Source: Streptomyces longhuiensis (GTDB lineage Bacteria > Actinomycetota > Actinomycetes > Streptomycetales > Streptomycetaceae). Taken from it: DNA of 64,000 nucleotides. Position 1 is the stretch's first letter; each line of letters opens with the position of its first letter. The notes under the pieces were generated by a model, which saw only the letters and a list, made by a program, of their open reading frames with translations, was not told the origin of the DNA and did not search any database. The DNA is taken from positions 9,254,001 to 9,318,000 of the forward strand of contig NZ_CP085173.1 in assembly GCF_020616555.1 (NCBI RefSeq), written 5' to 3'. Positions 8,147 to 15,674 of this stretch are shown here, piece by piece. The translations under genes and the position numbers were made by a program.

Positions 8147-9175
8147 TCAGCCCAGGTCGAGTACCACCTTGCCGATCGCCTCGCCCGTGCGCAGCCGTGC
8201 CACCGCCTCCTCGAGGCGGTCGATGCCGTAGCGCTCGTACGGCAGCGTGAGCTTGCCGGAGGAGAGGTCCGGCAGCAGCCGCACGACCTCCGCGGCGACC
8301 TCCTTGCCCCGGCTGATCATGTTGACGGGGAGCAGCGAGACGTCGGCGAGGAAGAAGTCCGCGAGGTCGAGGGTGAGCTCGCGGCCCGCGGTGTAGCCGA
8401 CGAGCGCGGCCCGGCCGCGCGGGCGGACCAGGGCGAGGGCATGGCGCAGGATCGTGCCGCCGACCGTGTCGATGAGCACGTCGACCTTGCCGCCGATCGC
8501 CTCTTCGGAGAGGTCGGCCGCGAGGACCGCCTTGGCGGCCTCGGGGACGTGCGGCAGCTTGGCCGGGCGGCCGACCACGCCGACGACCTCGGCCCCTGCC
8601 CGGGCGGCCAGCTGCACCGCCGTCGCGCCGACCGCGCCGGACGCGCCGGTGACCATGACCCGCTCGCCCGGCCGCACGTGGGCGATCGGGTGCACGGAGG
8701 CCCAGGCGGTGCCGACGGGGGAGAAGTAGATGCAGGCCAGCGCGGGGTCGGTGCCCGCCGGCATGACCTCGACGGCGGCGTCGGGCACGAGCACGTGCTC
8801 CGCCCAGGCGCCGGCGCGGCTGAGCCCGAGCCCTTCGCCGCGCACCCGCACGAGTGCGCCCTCGGGGTGGGCGCCGGAGGCGAGGACGATGCCGCTGCCC
8901 TGCGTTCCCGGGACGGAGGGCAGATCGGGCAGGATGCCGAACTCTCCGTCGAGGACGTTGAGGTCGAGGTGGGCGACCGTCGCCGCCTTCATCCGTACGA
9001 GGGTGTGCCCGGGCAGCGGCTCGGGGACCGCCCGCTCCACGAGGCGCGGCAGGGTGCCGAACTCCTCCAGGAGCAGAGCGCGCGATGTGGCTGTCGGTGT
9101 GGATGCGGCTGAGGTGGTGCTCACTTGCTTCCGTTCTCCGGTCTCGCCATTGCCCCCGCTGTTCCCTTCGTTCAT
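8147..9175 (-). CDS. MDR-family zinc-free quinone/alcohol oxidoreductase
   Basis: 342 aa medium-chain dehydrogenase/reductase of the quinone-oxidoreductase type. A GroES-like N-terminal half (ALLLEEFGTLPRLVERAV, VPGTQGSGIVLASG) is followed by a Rossmann NADPH site VMVTGASGAVGATAVQLA. No zinc-ligand Cys clusters are seen. The ATG overlaps the stop of the upstream ABC permease by 4 bp (ATGA), so it is the last gene of the importer operon. The C-terminal text DVSLLPVNMISRGKEVAAEVVRLL closely matches the MDR protein encoded at 20985-21935, marking the two as paralogues. Confidence 0.85.
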   Translation of the reverse strand: MNEGNSGGNGETGERKQVSTTSAASTPTATSRALLLEEFGTLPRLVERAVPEPLPGHTLVRMKAATVAHLDLNVLDGEFGILPDLPSVPGTQGSGIVLASGAHPEGALVRVRGEGLGLSRAGAWAEHVLVPDAAVEVMPAGTDPALACIYFSPVGTAWASVHPIAHVRPGERVMVTGASGAVGATAVQLAARAGAEVVGVVGRPAKLPHVPEAAKAVLAADLSEEAIGGKVDVLIDTVGGTILRHALALVRPRGRAALVGYTAGRELTLDLADFFLADVSLLPVNMISRGKEVAAEVVRLLPDLSSGKLTLPYERYGIDRLEEAVARLRTGEAIGKVVLDLG

Positions 9176-10008
9176 ACCTTAGCTCCGTACCTGTGTAGTA
9201 CACGTATCGCGGTGACGCGCAGGACCCGGTCGTAGACGAACCCCAGGATCCCGAGGGTGATGATGCCGACGAAGACCCAGTCGATCCGTCCGTAGTTGCG
9301 CGAGGTCCAGATCAGCGAGCCAAGCCCTACCTGGGAGGCGACGATCTCCGCCGAGACGATCGTGAGGAAGCTGTTGCCCATGGCGAGGCGGGCGCCGGTG
9401 ACGATGTACGGGACGGTGGACGGCAGCACGATCCGCTGCAGGATCTGGCGGCGACTCGCCCCGAGGCTGGCTGCCGCTCGCAGCTTGGACTCGTGGACGG
9501 CCATCACGCCCGCGCTGGTGTTGAGGGTGACGATGAAGACGGCCGTGTAGAAGATGAGGACCACCTTCGACGACTCGCCGATGCCCAGCCACACGACCGC
9601 CAGGGTGACGAAGGCAACCGGCGGGATGAAGCGGAAGAACTCGATGTAGGGCTCCAGGAGTTGGCGGACGATTTTGATCTGTCCGACGAGCAGGCCGACC
9701 GGGGCGCCGACCACGACGCCGAGGCCCCAGCCGATCAGGATGCGGCGGCTGGAGGCGGTGATCGAGTTGCCCAGGGTGCCGTCGCTCGCCAACTCGCCCG
9801 CTGCCGATACGGTTTCCCTCGGCGAGGCGACCAGCGACGAGCCGTACTTCATCGCGATGAGCTGCCAGCTCGCCACGCCGACGAGTACGGAGAGGGTGTA
9901 CATGCCGATGGTGCGCAGGCCGCGCACGCCCGCCCGGGTCGTACGGCGGGATCGCTTTTGCGGGTCGGGCGTGGCCGTGGGCGTGGAGTCCGTCGTGGTG
10001 ATGGTCAT
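9172..10008 (-). CDS. ABC transporter permease (SsuC/TauC-like)
   Basis: 278 aa with about six membrane segments. The cytoplasmic coupling loop is recognisable near residues 185-200 (AAASLGASRRQILQRIVLPSTVPYIVTGARL), the EAA motif of the nitrate/sulfonate/taurine importer class. A hydrophilic 28-residue N-terminus precedes TM1. It overlaps the ATPase gene upstream and the MDR gene downstream by 4 bp each. With the ATPase and two binding proteins it forms an importer for a small anionic or aromatic compound. Confidence 0.92.
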   Translation of the reverse strand: MTITTTDSTPTATPDPQKRSRRTTRAGVRGLRTIGMYTLSVLVGVASWQLIAMKYGSSLVASPRETVSAAGELASDGTLGNSITASSRRILIGWGLGVVVGAPVGLLVGQIKIVRQLLEPYIEFFRFIPPVAFVTLAVVWLGIGESSKVVLIFYTAVFIVTLNTSAGVMAVHESKLRAAASLGASRRQILQRIVLPSTVPYIVTGARLAMGNSFLTIVSAEIVASQVGLGSLIWTSRNYGRIDWVFVGIITLGILGFVYDRVLRVTAIRVLHRYGAKV

Positions 10009-10916
10009 GCGCCACCCTCCTGGGGGCCGAGCCGGTCGTCGAGTCCCTGGTCGCGCATGGCCTTGCGGACCTCTTCGCCGATGTCCTGGCGTAGCTTGCG
10101 GCGCAGTTCGACGGCGGCGGGGTCGGCCTCGTCGCGGGGGCGCGGCAGTTCCACCTCGTAGAGAGACTTGATCGAAGCCGCGGGTCCTGCGGTCATGACG
10201 GCGATGCGGTCGGCCAGCAGGATCGCCTCGTCGATGTCGTGGGTGACGAACACGACCGTGCAGCCGGACGCACGCCAGATCCGGTCCGTCTCCTGCTGCA
10301 GCACCTGCCGGGTCTGTGCGTCGAGCGCGCCGAACGGCTCGTCCATGAGGACGACGCCGGGTTCGTTGGCGAGGACGCGGGCGATCTGGACGCGCTGGCG
10401 CATGCCGCCGCTGAGCTGGCTGGGGAACCGGTCCGCGCAGTGGCGCAGGCCGACCAGGCCGAGGAACTCGTCGGCCAGGCTCACCTGTTCGGCGCGGGGC
10501 CTGCCGCGCATGCGCGGGCCGAACGCGACGTTCTGGCGCACGGTCATCCAGTCGAAGAGGGCCTCGCTGCTCTGGAAGACCATGCCCAGGTCGGGGTCGG
10601 GGCCGCCGATCGGCGCGCCGTCGGCCGTCAGGCTGCCCTCGCTCACCGGGATGAAGCCGGCCATGGCCGACAGCAGGGTCGACTTGCCGCAGCCGCTCGG
10701 TCCGAGCAGACAGAGGAACTCGCCTGCCGCGATGTCGAGGTCGATGCCGTGGACGGCCTGGAAGTCGCCGAAGTGGATCCCGACGTCCTCGGCCCGCAGA
10801 GCGGCCCCGCGACCGGAACCGACCGCGGGGCCGTTGCGGGTGCCCTTCACGGTGCCGGTCCGCCCGGCACCGGTCTTCTCCGGCGCCGTCTTCTCCGTCT
10901 CCATGCCCTGGGTCAT
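10005..10916 (-). CDS. ABC transporter ATP-binding protein (SsuB/TauB-like)
   Basis: 303 aa. Walker A is GPSGCGKST, the signature is LSGGMRQRVQIARVL, Walker B is VVLMDEPFGALD, and the switch His is in VFVTHDIDEA. About 35 extra hydrophilic N-terminal residues precede the family core, which begins at LRAEDVGIHFGDF; an internal start is possible, but the ATG used here overlaps the binding-protein stop by 4 bp. It powers the permease encoded immediately downstream. Confidence 0.94.
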   Translation of the reverse strand: MTQGMETEKTAPEKTGAGRTGTVKGTRNGPAVGSGRGAALRAEDVGIHFGDFQAVHGIDLDIAAGEFLCLLGPSGCGKSTLLSAMAGFIPVSEGSLTADGAPIGGPDPDLGMVFQSSEALFDWMTVRQNVAFGPRMRGRPRAEQVSLADEFLGLVGLRHCADRFPSQLSGGMRQRVQIARVLANEPGVVLMDEPFGALDAQTRQVLQQETDRIWRASGCTVVFVTHDIDEAILLADRIAVMTAGPAASIKSLYEVELPRPRDEADPAAVELRRKLRQDIGEEVRKAMRDQGLDDRLGPQEGGA

Positions 10917-11920
10917 CGGGATCCCTTCGTGTGGTCGGGGAGCCAGCCCCGCAGGACGGTCCGAGCTACGTTCGGCCTGGACTTGACCTTGCCGGTGTCC
11001 ACGTAGAACCGGGCCGTGTCCTCATAGCCCTTCAGGTCCGCGGCGGTGAAGTCCCGGACGCCGAAATCGATGTCCTCGACCGCGTTCACGGTCTGGGCCG
11101 TGGGGATCTTCGCGGCGTCCGTGGTCGCCTTCGCCGCGGCGTCCGGGTCGCTCTCGGTCTGCCGGCTCGCCTCCGCGAGAGCCTCGGCGACCTTCGCGGC
11201 GGTGTCGGCGTGGTCCTTCAGCCAGGTGGAGGTGGACAGGAGCCAGTGCTGGTACGCGAGGTCGTAGTCGCCGGTGGTCTCCAGGACCTTCGCGCCCATC
11301 TCCTCGCCCTTGGCGGGCCACGGCTCCCACAGGACGTACGCGTCGACGTCGCCCTTCTTCGTGAGGGCCGGGATCTCGGCAGGGTCCGCCGTGACGAGGT
11401 CGACCGTGTCCGGGTCGATGCCCTTGGATTCGAGGAACCGGGTGGCCGCGAGTTCGGACAGACCTGGGACGACGGCCATCTTCCGTATCCGTGCCGGGGA
11501 CTTTACGTGGGCACCGAGGACGACCTTGAGGTACTGGCCGGAGTCCTCGTACACGAGGAGCGATCGCAGGTTCGGGCTCTGCGCGAGGACACCGATGGTG
11601 GTGGCGTCGGAGTTGCCCGCCATCTGCACCTGTCCCGCGGTGAGGGCGTCGACGCCCTCACCGCCCTTGGCGAACTGGACGAGGTCGACGTTCACGCCGT
11701 GCTTGGCCCACAGCCCTTCGGCGTCGGCCAGGAAGAACGGCGCGAACGAAGCGTCTACGCCGACGGCGATGCGGACCTGGGGTCCTGACACCTGGCTCCC
11801 GGAACCGGAACCGGAGCCGGAGTCGGTGGTGCCGGCTCCGCAAGCGGTCAGCGAGAGCAGGGTGGCGGTGAGGAGGGCGGAGCCGGCCACGAGGGTTCTC
11901 CGGCGGGACGCTGTCTGCAT
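10913..11920 (-). CDS. ABC transporter substrate-binding lipoprotein (SsuA/TauA/NMT1-like), copy 1
   Basis: 335 aa. The start was set at the ATG preceded by GAGGTG, which gives a lipoprotein signal: MQTASRRRTLVAG, a hydrophobic core, and the lipobox LTAC. The longer open frame upstream has no signal character. The mature protein has the two-lobe fold of nitrate/sulfonate binding proteins (VRIAVGVDASFAPFFLADAEG, GGEGVDALTAGQVQMAG). It is clearly homologous to the binding protein encoded 140 bp upstream (both contain GVDAS-APx-LA, SGxYLKVVL, GIDPD, WLKDH). Its stop overlaps the ATPase start by 4 bp. Confidence 0.92.
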   Translation of the reverse strand: MQTASRRRTLVAGSALLTATLLSLTACGAGTTDSGSGSGSGSQVSGPQVRIAVGVDASFAPFFLADAEGLWAKHGVNVDLVQFAKGGEGVDALTAGQVQMAGNSDATTIGVLAQSPNLRSLLVYEDSGQYLKVVLGAHVKSPARIRKMAVVPGLSELAATRFLESKGIDPDTVDLVTADPAEIPALTKKGDVDAYVLWEPWPAKGEEMGAKVLETTGDYDLAYQHWLLSTSTWLKDHADTAAKVAEALAEASRQTESDPDAAAKATTDAAKIPTAQTVNAVEDIDFGVRDFTAADLKGYEDTARFYVDTGKVKSRPNVARTVLRGWLPDHTKGSR

Positions 11921-12060
11921 GGGCACCTCAGAGTTGGACGCGTTAAGGCAGGTCGTCGGGGTGCGGGTCCGCGAGTTGGCGCACGCTACTGCGCGGTGGC
12001 GAGCCGCCGCACCGACGGCGGTCCGCTCAGCGGTACGCCCGGCGCCCCGCTGCGTCGCGG

Positions 12061-13047
12061 TCACGTGGCGTACCGCTCGTACCAGCCCCGCAGCAGGACG
12101 GTGTCGAGGTCGGGCGAGCTCTTGATGAGCTTCCGGCCGAGGAGGAAGTCGACGATCCGGCGGGAGGAGATGACGTCAGCGGAGGTCAGCGCACGGGCCC
12201 GGAAGGTGATGTCGCCGAGTGCCTTCTCCGTCTGGGCCACGGGCAGCTGGACCTGTTGCTCGGTCGCCTCGGCGGCCGCCCGCGGGTCCTTCGTGACCAG
12301 CCGATCCGCCTCCGAGACCACCTTGAACACCTTCCCGGCGAGTGTCTGGTGGTCCTTCAGCCAGCTGTGGTCCGCGAGCAGCCACTGCACGTACGTGACG
12401 CCGAAGTCCCCGATGGAGCCGGCGACACGGCCGCCCGCCGCCACCCCCTTGCTCACCCAGGGGTCGAAGAGGATGTAGCCGTCGATGTCGCCGCGCTGGA
12501 GCATGGTGGGGATCTCCTGCGGCGCGCTCTGCTCGATCTTCACGGAGTCCGGGTCGATGCCGTGGTGACGGAGGTACTCGTGCGTGGCGTAGAGGCCGAG
12601 CCCCTGGATCGACCCCATCGTCCTGATCTGCCGTGGCGAGGTGATCCCGTTGCGCAGGACGACCTTCAGATAGCGCCCAGAGGACTGGAAGGCGCCGAGG
12701 GCGCGCAGATCCGGGTTGCTCACCATCTGCGGCAGGGCGGTGGAGTCGGCGTTGGCGGAGATCTGCGCGGTACCGGCGGTGACCGCCTGGGCGGCGGCGG
12801 GTCCGCCCTCCACCTTCACCAGCTGTACGTCGAGGCCCGCGTCCTCGAACATGCCGCGCTCCGCGGCCAGGTAGAGCGGGGCGTACGACGCGTCGACGCC
12901 GAGCGCGATCCGCACCGTGGGACGGTCCCCGCCCTTCGCCCCGGCGGAGTCGGTGGTGCCCGCGCCACATGCGGCGGAGAGGATCAGGGCGAGCAGGGTC
13001 AGGAGGACGGCCGCCGGGCGCCCTCCTGTGCGATGGTGCCGAGTCAT
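12061..13047 (-). CDS. ABC transporter substrate-binding lipoprotein (SsuA/TauA/NMT1-like), copy 2
   Basis: 328 aa from the ATG with GGAGG nine bases upstream; the open frame continues 38 codons further but without signal-peptide character. The N-terminus is a lipoprotein signal ending LILSAAC. The mature domain (VRIALGVDASYAPLYLAAERG, AVTAGTAQISANADST) parallels copy 1 along its whole length, so the two arose by tandem duplication and have diverged considerably. It is the first gene of the importer operon and faces the MFS permease gene across a 167-bp divergent promoter region. Two binding proteins for one permease suggest two ligands. Confidence 0.92.
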   Translation of the reverse strand: MTRHHRTGGRPAAVLLTLLALILSAACGAGTTDSAGAKGGDRPTVRIALGVDASYAPLYLAAERGMFEDAGLDVQLVKVEGGPAAAQAVTAGTAQISANADSTALPQMVSNPDLRALGAFQSSGRYLKVVLRNGITSPRQIRTMGSIQGLGLYATHEYLRHHGIDPDSVKIEQSAPQEIPTMLQRGDIDGYILFDPWVSKGVAAGGRVAGSIGDFGVTYVQWLLADHSWLKDHQTLAGKVFKVVSEADRLVTKDPRAAAEATEQQVQLPVAQTEKALGDITFRARALTSADVISSRRIVDFLLGRKLIKSSPDLDTVLLRGWYERYAT

Positions 13048-13214
13048 CGGATGCGACCTCCGGGTCGGAGTGCGGTCGTGGTGTCGGCACGCTCCCACCG
13101 GACACGGGGGCGCATGAAGCGAGGTGTCCCGTCTGGCGGACCGACCCGGTTGAGGCGGCACCTGGGCGTCCGTACGCTCCGTCGATTCCCGGGCCCGATC
13201 GGCAAGGAGCAGAC

Positions 13215-14576
13215 ATGCCCAGAAAGTTCACGACCGAGGACCCCTCCGCGACGCGGCGCGTGGTGACCGCGTCCGTCGCCGGCAACATGCTGGAGTGGTA
13301 CGACTTCTTCCTCTACACGACGGCCGCCGCGATGGTCCTCGGCTCGGTCTTCTTCCCCTCCGAAGGGCATCCGCTGCTCGGCACCATCGCCGCCCTGGCC
13401 GGCCATGCCGTCGGCTTCGCCGCCCGGCCCATCGGCGGCCTCGTGTTCGGACACATCGGGGACCGACGTGGGCGCAAGACCGCGCTCATGGCGACGCTCT
13501 CCCTGATGGGCGGCACCACCTTCTGCATGGGACTGCTGCCGTCCTACGACACGGCGGGCATCATCTCGCCGCTGCTGCTCGTCCTGCTCCGGGTGCTGCA
13601 GGGCGCGGCGGCCGGCGGCGAGTGGGGCGGTGGCGTGCTCATCATCACCGAGAACGTCCCGGCCGACCGCCGGGGCTTCCTCGCCTCGTTCAGTTCGACG
13701 GGCATGGGGCTCGGATTCGTGCTGTCGTCCCTGGCTCTGTGGCTGGCCGAACAGGTGACAGGCGACGCGTTCCTCGCCTGGGGCTGGCGACTGCCGTTCC
13801 TGGCGAGCGCCCTGATCTTCGTGGTGGGCATCTACATCCGCCGCAACCTCGGCGAGACGACCGGGTTCGAGGCCAAGTCCGTCGAGAGTGAGCCGCGGTC
13901 GCCGCTGCGGGAGGTGTTGCGGCGCCATCCGCGCCAGGTCCTCTTCGCGATGGCGCTGCGCTTCGCCGACAGCGGCGCGAGCTACATCTTCATGTCCTTC
14001 TCCCTCGTCTACGGGGCGTATGTCGGCATCTCGTCGACGGTGCTGCTCTGGGCGGGGATCGTCGGGATGCTGGTGGACTCCGTGATGATGGTGGTCTTCG
14101 GCCGGCTGTCCGACCGGGTGGGCCGACGGCCCGTCTACCTCGGCGGTGCGATCGGCATGATCGTCTGGGCGGCGCCCTTCTTCATGCTCATGGATACGGG
14201 GAGCACGTCCGCGGTCTGGCTGGCGTTCGTCGTCGGGCACATCGCCATCGCCGCGATGATCGGCGTCCAGCCGTCGTACTTCTCCGAACTGTTCAGCACC
14301 GAGACCCGGTACTCCGGGATGGCGCTCGGCCACGAGCTCTCCTCGGCCGTGGCCGGCGGCCTGTCTCCGGTGGTCGCGACGGCGCTGCTCGCGTCCACGG
14401 GACACTTCCTGCCCATCGCGCTGCTCACCATCGGGATGGCTCTGGTGACATTGGTGGCACTGGTCTTCTTCGCGGGCGGGCAGTCGGCGCAGGAGGCGGC
14501 GGAACGTGCCACAGGCCAGGCCGTCTCCGAGGACGCGGCCGCCGCGAAGGAGGACGCCGACGCACCTGTTGCCTGA
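13215..14576 (+). CDS. MFS transporter, metabolite:H+ symporter (MHS) subfamily
   Basis: 453 aa with 12 predicted membrane segments. The MHS hallmark NMLEWYDFFLYTTAAAMV begins TM1, followed by the MFS loop motif GHIGDRRGRKTAL after TM2 and the second-half equivalent GRLSDRVGRRPVYLGG. The start is an ATG 5 bases after AAGGAG. MHS members import organic acids such as shikimate, alpha-ketoglutarate, citrate or aromatic acids. Its placement next to an IclR regulator and beside the ring-degradation genes suggests an aromatic or cyclic acid as substrate. Confidence 0.93.
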   Translation: MPRKFTTEDPSATRRVVTASVAGNMLEWYDFFLYTTAAAMVLGSVFFPSEGHPLLGTIAALAGHAVGFAARPIGGLVFGHIGDRRGRKTALMATLSLMGGTTFCMGLLPSYDTAGIISPLLLVLLRVLQGAAAGGEWGGGVLIITENVPADRRGFLASFSSTGMGLGFVLSSLALWLAEQVTGDAFLAWGWRLPFLASALIFVVGIYIRRNLGETTGFEAKSVESEPRSPLREVLRRHPRQVLFAMALRFADSGASYIFMSFSLVYGAYVGISSTVLLWAGIVGMLVDSVMMVVFGRLSDRVGRRPVYLGGAIGMIVWAAPFFMLMDTGSTSAVWLAFVVGHIAIAAMIGVQPSYFSELFSTETRYSGMALGHELSSAVAGGLSPVVATALLASTGHFLPIALLTIGMALVTLVALVFFAGGQSAQEAAERATGQAVSEDAAAAKEDADAPVA

Positions 14577-14612
14577 TGTTCACACCGGCTTCCCTCTATG
14601 CAACATGCCGTT

Positions 14613-14649
14613 GGTGCACTTCAAATGGCCTGTGCACCGCCATGTGAAG
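14613..14649. promoter_or_regulatory. Interleaved inverted repeats upstream of the IclR gene
   Basis: Two dyads interlock. GGTGCAC (14613-14619) pairs with GTGCACC (14632-14638). CTTCAAATGGC (14619-14629) pairs with GCCATGTGAAG (14639-14649) with one mismatch. The block ends 16 bp before the IclR start. IclR regulators often bind such sites and autoregulate; assignment is inference. Confidence 0.5.
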
Positions 14650-14665
14650 AAGTGAGGGAACACCG

Positions 14666-15517
14666 ATGGAGCCGTACGCCGACGAGGATGTCACGCTGCC
14701 CAATTCCGTCCTGGGCAAGGCGCAGCTGCTGCTTGCCGCTTTCGAGTCGGGTGCGGTGCGGCTGCGCCTGAGCGAGCTGAGCCGCCGGTCGGGGGTACCG
14801 AAGGCGTCGGCGTACCGCCTTGCGCAGGAGCTGGTGCAGTGGGGCCTGCTCGACCGGCACGACGACACGTACGAACTCGGCATCCGGCTGTTCCACCTCG
14901 GCCAGCGTGTACCCGCCTCCGCGGTCCTGCGCTCCGTCGCGCGCCCGCTGCTCACGGACCTGTTCACGCGCACCCGCGCCGCCGTCCACCTCGCGGTCCT
15001 CGACGGCTCCCATGTGCTGTTCCTGGAGAAGATCGCCGGTGAGGCGAACGTGCTCACGCACTCGCACATCGGCGGCCGGCTCCCCGCCTCGTGCACGGCG
15101 ACCGGACGGGTGCTGCTCGCCCTGGCGTCGGACGGGCCCGAGCTGGTGGAGCGGCTGACCCTCGGCGGGCTGCCGTCGCTGACCCCGCGGTCCGTGACGG
15201 ACCCCGAGGTGCTCGCGCGGCAGCTGGCCGCCGTGGCACGGCAGGGCTACGCGCTGGAGATCGAGGGCGTACGCCCGGGATACGGCAGCCTCGCCGTGCC
15301 CGTCTTCGCGGGCGGACGGGCATGCGCCGCGGTCTCGGTCACGGCACCGGTGTCGCAGGTGTCGGTGGAACGGCTGCTGCCGACGTTGCGCGCGACAGCG
15401 GAGAGCATCGAGCGGGGTGTCGCGCGGGGTGTCGAGCGCGGTGCGCCGCGCGACGCGTCCCGCGGGTCGCGGACACCGAGGCCGGCCGCGGCCCCCGCCG
15501 TGCCCGCCGCAGGCTGA
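14666..15517 (+). CDS. IclR-family transcriptional regulator
   Basis: 283 aa. An N-terminal winged helix (NSVLGKAQLLLAAFESGAVR, LSRRSGVPKASAYRLAQELVQWGLL) is followed by the effector domain with HIGGRLPASCTATGRVLLA and IEGVRPGYGSLAVPVFAGGR. The C-terminal 30 residues are an alanine/proline/arginine-rich tail outside the domain. It lies between the MHS permease and the CoA-transferase and shares the arrangement and helix text with the second IclR protein encoded at 27517-28365. It probably controls the transport and upper-pathway genes nearby. Confidence 0.93.
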   Translation: MEPYADEDVTLPNSVLGKAQLLLAAFESGAVRLRLSELSRRSGVPKASAYRLAQELVQWGLLDRHDDTYELGIRLFHLGQRVPASAVLRSVARPLLTDLFTRTRAAVHLAVLDGSHVLFLEKIAGEANVLTHSHIGGRLPASCTATGRVLLALASDGPELVERLTLGGLPSLTPRSVTDPEVLARQLAAVARQGYALEIEGVRPGYGSLAVPVFAGGRACAAVSVTAPVSQVSVERLLPTLRATAESIERGVARGVERGAPRDASRGSRTPRPAAAPAVPAAG

Positions 15518-15674
15518 GTGGCAGCAGCCCTTCCCGCGTCCCGCACCAAGGCAGGCCCTCCCGCACCACGGCGACCCCGGTCCGGTCAGCAGAACACCCT
15601 TCTGGCCTGGCTCTCCGTACCCGGTGATCGTGAGATTCCGCAAGAGCTGCGGACACGTATGGGGAGGAGCCGTG

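Noticed and set aside
13044..14405. Long minus-strand frame opposite the MFS permease
   Set aside because: Shadow of the permease gene; hydrophilic His/Arg/Gly-rich translation without domains.
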